Part shown: piece after piece, positions 20,637 through 29,100 of the stretch
Layout of the letters: each line of letters starts with the position of its first letter
How positions within the stretch are numbered: the first letter of the stretch is position 1
Assembly: GCA_963740205.1 (NCBI GenBank)
Contig: CAVUDD010000001.1
Span: 1 to 64,000, forward strand
Origin: UBA2137 sp963740205
GTDB taxonomy: Bacteria; Pseudomonadota; Alphaproteobacteria; Micavibrionales; Micavibrionaceae
Reading direction: 5' to 3'
Length of the DNA: 64,000 nucleotides
Program-made: the position numbers and the translations under genes
Notes under the pieces: model-generated
Database searches by the model: none
What the model saw: the letters and a program-made list of their open reading frames with translations, nothing else
What the model was told of the DNA's origin: nothing

Positions 20637-21076
20637 TAATGCTAATTGCCACCATATTAAGTTTTGCCATGTTGCTTATGACCGTGTGTATTCACTATTC
20701 GGGTCTACGTTATATAGCGGGACTGGCAAAACGCTGGGACACGTCCAAACATATTGTACCCATTACCCTTATGTTTGGTATCGCACTTCTGCATTTATTA
20801 GAAATTGTGATGTATGCGGGAATTTTTTATTTGCTGAATACCTATACAGACCTTGGAAGCTTTACTGAGAAATTCAAACCCATATTGCATGATTATATAT
20901 ATTTTTCGGGTGCAAATTATACGACACTGGGTATGAGCGACTTTTACCCGCAAGGGCACTTTAAAATTTTTGCGATAACCGAGGCACTGGCTGGATTTAT
21001 GATGTTGACGTGGTCGGCCACATTCTTTTATGCGACAGCAGGGCAGTTTTTAAACAACGAAGGAGAAAACAAATGA
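20633..21076 (+). CDS. Two-helix ion-channel (Ion_trans_2-like) membrane protein
   Basis: 147 aa with four hydrophobic stretches (about 2-20, 42-70, 90-105 and 112-135). The segment SGANYTTLGMSDFYPQG resembles the pore loop of two-TM potassium-type channels (TTxGxxD), followed by a last helix ALAGFMMLTWSATFFY. This places it in the ion-channel superfamily; ion selectivity is not clear because the filter is TTLGMSD rather than TTVGYGD. Its last codons overlap the start of the small Cys-pair gene (ATGA at 21073), so both belong to one operon with the permease. A role in charge balance during metal stress is only a guess. Confidence 0.7.
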   Translation: MIMLIATILSFAMLLMTVCIHYSGLRYIAGLAKRWDTSKHIVPITLMFGIALLHLLEIVMYAGIFYLLNTYTDLGSFTEKFKPILHDYIYFSGANYTTLGMSDFYPQGHFKIFAITEALAGFMMLTWSATFFYATAGQFLNNEGENK

Positions 21077-21198
21077 ACCACAAGAACGATCATAAACATA
21101 ACAATAAATCGAGTGGCTGTTGTGACAAAGGCGAAGCCAAAAAGCCTGAAAAAGACAATGTCAAAAAACAAGGAGGTTGCTGCGACGGCAAAAAATAA
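21073..21198 (+). CDS. Small Cys-pair, Lys-rich protein
   Basis: 41 aa: MNHKNDHKHNN then SGCCDKGEAKK and GGCCDGKK. Two CCD/CCDxK motifs separated by a Lys-rich linker suggest binding of a thiophilic metal such as Cu(I). No signal peptide is visible, so it is probably cytosolic. Start overlaps the channel stop (ATGA) and the stop abuts the permease ATG at 21199. The end of a paralogue is visible at 1-23 in front of the other permease, so the pair is a conserved unit. Confidence 0.65.
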   Translation: MNHKNDHKHNNKSSGCCDKGEAKKPEKDNVKKQGGCCDGKK

Positions 21199-22521
21199 AT
21201 GGATCATTCAAAACATGGCCAATCGGCCCAATATAAGAAAAACAGCCTGTCCCTGATAGGAGCCGTCTCCATGGGGACAAGCGTGATGATCGGCGCAGGT
21301 ATTTTTGCGTTGACCGGACAGGTCGCAGAGTTAGCACGAGAGTGGTTTCCACTCGCCTTTCTAGTCGCCGCAATCGTGTCCGGGTTTAGTGCTTATTCTT
21401 ACGTGAGAATGTCGAATGCTTACCCATCCGCAGGCGGGATTGCTAAGTTTTTAGAGAAGGTCTACGGCAAAGGCACAATGACCGCCGCCTGTGCACTTCT
21501 CATGTATTTCTCTATGGTCATCAATGAGAGCCTTGTCGCCCGCACTTTTGGAACTTATACGCTCCAACTCTTTGACGTAGCCAAGAGCAGTTGGCTGATT
21601 CCTGCACTCGGTGTTGGGCTTTTGCTTTTCGCCTTTATCGTCAATATTCTTGGCAATAAATTTATCCAAACGTTTTCGTTTTTTATGGCCTTTATTAAAA
21701 TCGGCGGATTGGCGTTGCTGGCCGTTGGTGGGTTATGGGCATCTGGCTTTGATTTTGAGAGCATTTCAGTTGCACCGGAAAACACTACAGCTACTGGATT
21801 TTTAGGAGCGGTGGCACTTGGAATATTGGCGTATAAAGGCTTCACCACGATTACCAATAGCGGTGGCGAAATCAAGGAACCACATAAAAATGTTGGGCGC
21901 GCGATCATCATATCGCTGGCGATTTGCGTGGTAGTATATTTGCTGGTGTCATTAGCTGTCGGCGGTAATCTGACCATAGATGAAATCGTCAAGGCCAAGG
22001 ATTATGCGCTGGCCGAGGCCGCGCGTCCGGCTTTCGGGCAAGGTGGTCTTTGGCTTACGGTCGGCTTTGCGATTATTGCTACTGTATCCGGCGTGATTGC
22101 AAGTGTATTTGCCGTCTCGCGCATGCTGGCGATGCTCACCGATATGAAACTGGTGCCACATAGTCATTTCGGGATGCCGGGAGATATTCAAAAACACACG
22201 CTGGTCTATACGATAGTCGTTGCTATTTTACTGACCGTGTTCTTTGATTTAGGTCGGATCGCTTCACTTGGCGCGATTTTCTACCTCATTATGGATATCG
22301 CCATTCAGTGGGGGGTATTTCGTTATCTGCGTAAAGAGATTAACGCTAATGGGGTGATCTTAATTACTGCAATCATTCTTGATGTAGTTGTGCTAGGCGC
22401 ATTCTTGTGGATCAAAGCGCAGAGCGATATGCTGGTCATCTGGGCGTCGATTGTTGGCTTGATTTTTGTATTTACCGGAGAGCGTATCTTCCTCAAACAT
22501 TATAAAGAAAAATTAAACTGA
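21199..22521 (+). CDS. APC-family amino-acid permease, copy 2 (intact)
   Basis: 440 aa with about 12 hydrophobic helices. The first helix carries the APC signature GTSVMIGAGIFALTGQ and YVRMSNAYPSAGG follows in TM2-3; later GFTTITNSGGEIKEPHKNVGRAI is a typical APC loop. It is an inner-membrane transporter of an amino acid or polyamine. In both copies it sits directly after the Cys-pair protein and in the same copper module. Substrate unknown; cysteine or another copper ligand would fit the context but is not shown by sequence. Serves as reference for the broken copy at 24-1339. Confidence 0.9.
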   Translation: MDHSKHGQSAQYKKNSLSLIGAVSMGTSVMIGAGIFALTGQVAELAREWFPLAFLVAAIVSGFSAYSYVRMSNAYPSAGGIAKFLEKVYGKGTMTAACALLMYFSMVINESLVARTFGTYTLQLFDVAKSSWLIPALGVGLLLFAFIVNILGNKFIQTFSFFMAFIKIGGLALLAVGGLWASGFDFESISVAPENTTATGFLGAVALGILAYKGFTTITNSGGEIKEPHKNVGRAIIISLAICVVVYLLVSLAVGGNLTIDEIVKAKDYALAEAARPAFGQGGLWLTVGFAIIATVSGVIASVFAVSRMLAMLTDMKLVPHSHFGMPGDIQKHTLVYTIVVAILLTVFFDLGRIASLGAIFYLIMDIAIQWGVFRYLRKEINANGVILITAIILDVVVLGAFLWIKAQSDMLVIWASIVGLIFVFTGERIFLKHYKEKLN

Positions 22522-22559
22522 TTAACTATAATTTTAAAAAAGTAGAAAGGAAAAATTTA

Positions 22560-23072
22560 ATGTCAAAATATACAAAATTCTTAGCAATGATAGCCACATC
22601 AACAATAGCGATGCTTGGCTTGATGTACCTTAACACCTATGCACTTGACCATGTGTTTTTCAGTGAAACCAGAACCTACATGGCTATTTATATGGGGGCG
22701 GCAATGGCTGTAATAATGCTAACCTTTATGCTTGGTATGTATGAGAATAAGAGAAAGAACATTCTTGTTTACCTGGGTAGTATTATTATATTTTTAGGCG
22801 CATTGTTTCTCGTACGTTCGCAAACCACTGTCGAAGATTTATCATGGATGAGTGCAATGATTCCGCACCATTCTATCGCTATTCTAACTAGTGAACGCGC
22901 AAACATTGATGATGTGAGAGTTAAAGAACTTGCAAACTCGATTATTAAAGCGCAACGCCGTGAGATTGAAGAAATGAAATGGCTTCTTGATGATATTAAT
23001 CAAAACGGTGAAGCCAAAACAGAAGCAGAGGCTAATCAACGCCCTGTTCCAAAATTTGAGGAGTCATTATAA
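22560..23072 (+). CDS. DUF305-family membrane protein, copy 2
   Basis: 170 aa, collinear with the copy at 6364 (three N-terminal membrane helices, then SWMSAMIPHHSIAILTSERANIDD and IIKAQRREIEEMKWLLDDI). A AGAAAGGA ribosome site precedes the ATG. The stop overlaps the next start by one base (TAATG), exactly as in copy 1. Here it follows the permease, whereas copy 1 follows copB, so the DUF305/glutaredoxin pair behaves as a transferable two-gene unit. Confidence 0.88.
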   Translation: MSKYTKFLAMIATSTIAMLGLMYLNTYALDHVFFSETRTYMAIYMGAAMAVIMLTFMLGMYENKRKNILVYLGSIIIFLGALFLVRSQTTVEDLSWMSAMIPHHSIAILTSERANIDDVRVKELANSIIKAQRREIEEMKWLLDDINQNGEAKTEAEANQRPVPKFEESL

Positions 23073-23860
23073 TGAGTGAAGGTAAAAGTTGTTGTCCAAC
23101 TGAAAACACAACCAATTCTAAAAAGGCTATTCTGTATCGCATGGTGACAGATGAGCATATATGCCCTTATGGGATAAAATCCAAAGACCTATTGGAGCGT
23201 CAAGGATATGAGGTAGAAGACCATCACCTTAAAACCCGCGAGGAAACAGACGCATTTAAAGCAAAGCATAATGTTGAAACGACACCGCAAACTTTTATAG
23301 GTGATAAGCGCATAGGCGGCCATGACGATCTATTAAAACACTTTGGCGTAAAGACTATGAAGCAGGAAGGCACAACCTATCAGCCTATAATTGCTATTTT
23401 TGCGACAACTTTTCTAATGGCACTTACAACAAATTGGGCTATTGCAGGCGATCTATCCTTCATTAGAGTAATAGAATTGTTCATTGCTATCAGCATGTGC
23501 GTTTTGGCTATTCAGAACTTCGTGATTTATATTCATTTTTATGATTTATAACCAACGATCTGCTTGCTATGCGCTGGGTAGATCGATGCGTATATCTATC
23601 CATTCGGTAGAGATGCTGCAGGCGTTGTTATGATTTCAGGCTTGTTTCACCATTGCCGCAACCGCTGCTTTATTCATTGGGACTGTTGGAGCAATATCTG
23701 TTGTAAAAGCTGTTTACATTGACATAGAGTGAGTTGAAATGTGCCTGTGTTGGGGTGTGTGATAGCAATGTCCCCTGCTTGGTTTTATATCTTTAACCTA
23801 TGAGAACATTATGATGATTGCTATGGCCATTCTGTATGTTGGCTAACGTAACCTGTGGTT
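23072..23860 (+). pseudogene. Glutaredoxin-MauE membrane protein, copy 2, decayed C-terminus
   Basis: The frame is intact to 23551 and encodes a short Cys-containing leader (GKSCCPTENTT), a glutaredoxin domain with CPYG and TTPQTFIGDKRIGGHDDLL, then membrane helices. After AIQN the protein continues in mixed frames to about 23850: LRDLYSFL, NDLLAMRWV, AATAALFIGTVGAISVVKAVYID and NIMMIAMAI are all legible. At least six small shifts are needed, so this end is decayed or badly read. Copy 1 is cut earlier by an IS, so neither copy is whole in this window. Confidence 0.8.
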
Positions 23861-24018
23861 CTTCTTAATGGGGAACGCTGGGGCAACCAATTAAATCGAT
23901 TACCAGTGAAACCAAACGAAACTTAAAAAGCTTGGCAAACACTTGTAATGGTTTGTTACTATTTAATTATAAGGACTTCATGAGCTCTTACATGTCTAAA
24001 TAAAACTCCCTGAACAGC

Positions 24019-24065
24019 TTCTCCAAAACCGTAGGTCGAGGGTTCAAGTCCTTCTGCCCCTGCCA
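24019..24065 (+). other. tRNA-Trp 3' fragment: probable att site of the metal island
   Basis: The block starts at an anticodon loop CTCCAAA (anticodon CCA) and continues with the variable region, a T arm GAGGG-TTCAAGT-CCTTC and acceptor strand TGCCCCTGCCA including CCA. The matching 5' half (AGGGGC..., D arm, 5' anticodon strand) is absent upstream. Tyrosine integrases often cross over in the anticodon loop and leave such a 3' duplicate at the far end of an island. It therefore marks the right border of the 1-24 kb metal region. The 158 bases before it (23861-24018) hold nothing recognisable. Confidence 0.75.
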
Positions 24066-24150
24066 TTTTCTTTGATTTAAAGAGAGCATTAGACTTAGTA
24101 AAGCTCATCGCTTTATGATTTAGACCAACATTTATAGGGGAGAGTGGGTT

Positions 24151-25000
24151 ATGACTGCAGGCGAATTCTTATGTCGATAAAATTGATTATAATGACCCAG
24201 ATTTGGGATCTAAATTTTGTAAATCCCTAAAGGAAACAGGCTTTGCCATTTTACGGAATACACCGCTTGGCTCGGCGCGTGTGAAGCCCGTTTTGAAAAA
24301 CTGGCAGCATTTTTTTAGAGACACACCTTTGCCTGAGAAACGCAAATATCTCTATGACCCAGACCGTCAGTCAGGATATTTTCCTTACAAGGTTGAAAAT
24401 GCAAAGGATCAAAAATCAGCTGATTTAAAAGAATTTTATCACATATTTAATTTCGGAGATATTCCCGAGAGCCGTCTGGAAAACCCGCTTATTACAGCCG
24501 AGCTTATTCACGATATGAAGAATTTGGGCTATACTTTGTTAGGCTACATTGCGCGTGATATTGATAATCCGTCTGTGCTTGATACAGCCTTGAAAAGCAC
24601 AAAAACGCTTTTCCGCACAATCTATTATCCTGCCCTTGATAAGGACACAGAGGTCACGGGCGTACGCGCAGCCGCGCATGAGGATATTAATCTGATAACA
24701 CTTCTTCCTGCGGCTTCGGATTCTGGTTTGGAGGTTCTCGATGCAAAAGAACAATGGCATCTGGTCGATTATGCCGAAGGCGATATGGTTGTAAATGTCG
24801 GAGACATGCTGCAGATGCTGACAGAAGGCGCTTATAAATCAACAACACACCGTGTGCAAAATCCCAAAGATTTAACAGAAGATCGCGTTTCCATGCCGCT
24901 CTTTATACACCCAACGTCTGATTACAATCTTGGCCCTATGACAGCAGGCCAATATCTGGATAACAGACTTAAGGAAATCGGCTTGAAAAAGACGGCCTAG
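24151..25000 (+). CDS. 2-oxoglutarate/Fe(II) oxygenase, isopenicillin N synthase-like
   Basis: About 282 aa. The fold signatures are AAHEDINLITLL (HxD metal ligands), STTHRVQNP (third His) and RVSMPLF (RxS binding 2-oxoglutarate). This matches the plant-type/IPNS-like dioxygenase family, soluble enzymes that hydroxylate or cyclise small molecules; the substrate is unknown. The start ATG at 24151 has AGGGGAGAG upstream, but one extra G at 24160-24161 must be ignored to join MTA to NSYVDKIDYNDPDLGSKF. Without that the first usable start is TTG at 24203. It is the first gene right of the tRNA scar and converges on the nucleotidase. Confidence 0.82.
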
Positions 25001-25015
25001 GCAACATCATTATTG

Positions 25016-26015
25016 TCATAGTCGATAGGCACCTGCCCTGAAGATACCAGCATCTCGTCCATGTGCCACATGGCGCCCCTGGTCATCGTAGAAGCGAACC
25101 GCGCGTTGTTCTAGTTTTGCATTTTCGGCTATGACCTTGAGCAAATCGGCCTTGCTTTTTCCTGCTGTAAAGTGGGCTACACCATCTATATCCATGCCCC
25201 AATGATGGAATGTTTCAATGCATCTGATTGCGGCTGTGTAACCACGCGCAGTGACCACTGAAAATACATGAGGTTTTTTTGTACCGCCATAATAATCGTT
25301 TTGTTCCTGCAATTGTTTAAGAAACCGGGAAGGCGGGTCCTTGCGTAATAGGTGTTTTTTGTAATGCCTTTTCATGTTCGAAATAGGCAGTTAATCCGTG
25401 CGTTCTAAAAAACTGTTCAGATTCAGGGCTAAACACAACACCGTCTAAATCTAAAACATGCTCTGTGACACGCCCTCCGTCAAAGGCAGGCTTGAGCTTT
25501 AGTTTACCTTTACCTGTTTTAATCGGGGTCACGTTACTTGTTTCTGTCACTTTTGATGCTTTGGCTTCTTCTGTAGGTTTACTGCCTTCTGAATCTCCAA
25601 GCTCATGGTAGGTTGCAAAAATACCTAGCTTCAAGGCCTCTTGTGCATCTAATTTATCGGTTGTCATATAGCGTGTAATGCCATGAGCCTGCATGTAAGG
25701 CACAGGGGATTTCCCATTTGTAAAATACATGCGCTCTGGTGTGATACCTGCCTTTACTAGGCTAAGAAGTGCCCGGCGGGCTGTAAGCGGGCTGTTTCTT
25801 GAGCAAATGACTATTTCATTATGTTTGCTGTCCTTGAAATCATCTTTGATTGTTTCAAAATAGGGGCCAAGTGGCAAAGGATCGTCACTATTTTCAAGCA
25901 TATATCTTTCATAAGCGTCTTTACCTTCATTCTCGTATATGGCGTTAGCTTCGCGCATGTCAAACAAAACGCTGGTTGATATGCCAAAAGTAATTTTTGG
26001 GAATGCATCGGTCAT
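25016..26015 (-). CDS. Cytosolic 5'-nucleotidase (cN-I/NT5C1 family), frameshifted near 3' end
   Basis: About 332 aa. The N-terminal half has family features ITFGISTSVLFDMREANAIY, VICSRNSPLTARRALLSL and YFTNGKSPVPYMQAHGI; the second half repeats the fold with HVLDLDGVVFSPESEQFF, GLTAYFEHE and VVTARGYTAAIRC. Such enzymes dephosphorylate nucleoside monophosphates in the cytosol. The start chosen is the ATG at 26015, eight bases after AAAGGA. A net +1 shift in the CCC at 25335-25337 (minus-strand sense) separates LQKTPITQGP from SRFLKQLQEQ. It lies behind the large nuclease on the same strand, so it may hydrolyse nucleotides that enzyme releases. Confidence 0.83.
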
Positions 26016-26034
26016 GGGAAGGAGTCCTTTCTGT

Positions 26035-26174
26035 TTATGCAACTCTTAAATCGGGTTCAATATCATTACTTTTTAATGTGACTTTTCTGCGCGTTACTGC
26101 GCGCCATGGGCGGATAAAGTTCTTTGTTTTTTCATCCAGTACTGCAAAATCGGAATGTTTTCGAAGCGTTTTTT
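26035..26174 (-). other. Open frame of about 45 codons between nuclease and nucleotidase
   Basis: After the nuclease stop, which falls in a run of eight A's, another frame is open and reads ...LRKHSDFAVLDEKTKNF, then IRPWRAVTRRKVTLKSNDIE, stopping at 26035. It lacks an ATG. Composition is protein-like, so it may be the true C-terminus of the nuclease displaced by a poly-A length error, or a small gene with an unusual start. No family is recognised. Confidence 0.35.
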
Positions 26175-29100
26175 TTAAATGCGCTCCAAAAGAGCAGCTT
26201 TGCCCTTATCCTCTCCTACAAATTTTGTGAACGTATCAACATCATCCAGTAGCTCTAAATCTCTCTGGGCTTCATGGAAATTAATGAAGGCTTGTTTAGC
26301 CCTCATGGCCATCACACTTTCTTTGTCGTTGTTACACATATCTTCTGGGAAGAGATCGTAATGTATATTATTGAGCGTGTTTACAACTCGCCCAAGACGC
26401 TGTGGCGCCTTCATCAAGTCGCGATAAATACCACGCGCTTCATCATAATTTTCAGTAGCAAGCGCCTTTCTGTAGCTACGCAACTGTGCAGAAACATCTC
26501 TATAAACAGGGTTAAACCCGCTTTTGGCTCGCATCCTGAGAAGCTCGACTGCACCGCTTTCTGGCGTTGGGCTGGCTTCACCATATTTTTCCATTTGCCG
26601 TTCGAGGTCTGGGTAGGCTGCAACAACCCTGTTTTTAAAGATGGCATCTTTTCCCTGTGTCCAGGCCGCATCAAGTTTTTGCGAGATTGACTGCCAATTA
26701 TCCTTGGGATCAACAAAATTTAGATGTCTTTGAACTGTGCAGGCGCGTAAATCCAATGTTTCTTTTGGAATATTGCCGTTGGCATTAGCACGCAAGCCAT
26801 AGCGCGCGGGCACAACAATTGGCTGCTTTCTTAAATCCAGAACCTCCAAAACATCGCTGTCTTTATCCTGCAACAATGCAATGATGTCTTTGACGGGCAG
26901 GTAAAGGTAATCATTAGGATCGTATTTCAGATTAAAAACAATGGCATAACGTTCAGAATCTGTCGTTCCAATAAGACATCCCATCTGTGGCTTGGGGCGC
27001 GAAGCAAGTGGAGAGACATATGAGAATATAGGGTGCGGTCCTCCCCGTATCGACACCCAGCATATCATTTAGCAAGTGACTGGTTGTACTGTCTGCATTG
27101 ATAATCATCTGTTCGACCAAGTCAGGAGCGACCTCATGTTGTTTCCTGAACAGCGCCATACAAGGGCGTGTATCATAAAGTGCGCCATGTGATTGCACGC
27201 TGTCATAGGCTACCTTATTTGCGGCACACAAACTTTCTAGCCTGTGGTCGAAAAAGCCAGTTTCGGGGTTTGTGTCAACCTCATAACCTTTGACCTTATA
27301 GGCAAGAAGGGCACGTGTAAATCGAGCGTGTATCAATTGCAATTAGGCCATGTGTTTGTTGTGGGCGCGTATTAGAGCTTAAGTTACGTGCCATTTCCTT
27401 GGCAATAAAGCGCGCATCAAAGGGCATGTTATGCGCAACCACAAGGCCTTTGATATCATGGCGTGTATAGGCGCTTTCACCGTCTTGAGCGATACCTTGA
27501 AGATAGGATTGCTCTTTCACATCCTTAATGGCGTCCTTCATCTGTGCTGTAAACAGATGCGGTGGGAGACCTGCCTCATCATCAGAAGGGTCGGAGTTTG
27601 TCACGAGCCGTGCCATCACTGAAGGAAGCCTGTAATCTGGAATTTGTTGGAACAATTGTGTTTCTTTAATTAGGTCTCCACCGCGCGTTTCCATCCGCAG
27701 GGCAAATTCACGCATTAGATAATTATCAGCGTCAAGGCCTCCTGTTTCTGTATCAATAGCGGCAACCGCAAAGATATTTTTATCTTCAAATACGGTACCT
27801 TTATATTTATCTATGCCAAAGGGCATTTCGTTATCCAAATAACCGTTATCGACCTGTGCATTAAAGTAACGTGACAGGGAAATGGGCAAGGAATTTGCCA
27901 TTTCATATTCGGAATGAACACCCGCCTTCTTGCGCAGTGTTTGCTCAAAATCCTCAACCAAGTCATGTGCGCTGTTTGCAAAGGCAGGTTTGATTGGAAG
28001 AACAGATGCGGAAAAACGCCCTTTAAGATAAAATTTTTCTTTTGAAGGTGTATGCAGGCGAATTCCAATAAATTCGGAAGGCAAAATATGGTACGGTGTT
28101 ACTTGTTTTCTGTTCTCAATGCGCAGTGACATTGACCCCGTTGAAAGCAAAGAATCCGCACCGGCTTTTCTGGCTATTTCCCGGTGCGCCTCAAGCTGTT
28201 CTGGCCCGCCATGCACAGGTATCATGAAAGGTGAACCAGATTGTAAAATGACATCTGCCATGTCAGCGGCATTATTGTGACCAGAGCTGTGTAAGAACAT
28301 ATCCGTTTCTGCCTCAATAATTTCAGGCAGAATAACCTTGGCACCATGAAAGTTTTCTGTGCCTTCTTTTAAGGCTAGGCGTTTATATGTGTTGTTTCCG
28401 ACAGGAATTACGCCCTGTAAAAATGTAATACAATCATTTTCGGTAATGTCGTATCTATCAGAGGAGAGCCAATTGCGTGTTGCCCTGTTAATACTGGACA
28501 AAAATTCGTCCTGTGTTCCAGAAACGAGTAACGCATATTCGCTGTCACGTGCGGGGTCGCTTAAATAGTCTTGAACACCGATTTGCGTTCTGATGAGAAT
28601 GTCTAGACCATAGGCTCGTTTTGCCCATTCCCTAAGCCCATGCACCTTATCTGCATCTCTGACCAAGTCCTCAACGGCTTTCCCATCAACGATTAGAACC
28701 TGACGCCCTTGACGCCCAAGGGCATCAACCAATGTTGTTAAGCGCGCCAGATTTGAACCAAGCATTGGAAAGATAAAACGGCGCTCAGAATGTTCTTCCA
28801 TAAGTGACATAATGGCTTTGCCAACATCTTCTTCCTTGGGGTTCCGTCCCTCGCGTGTTGCGCCTGTTGAATTTGCGCTCATGGAGTCAGGTGCATGTCC
28901 GGCCAGCCAGATGTCCAGTGGGGGAAGGCCCAGTTTGATTGTGTCATCAATTTTATAATCGCCTGTATGGCGATGGCTTCCCGCTGGTGTAATTACATCA
29001 AACATCAAACCGGGGTCAGAATGGGGCATTGGCCCGATGCGAATGTCAAAGGAGCCAATCCTGAGGCGAGGATAGTAGTGATATTGTCCAAGGTTTTTGC

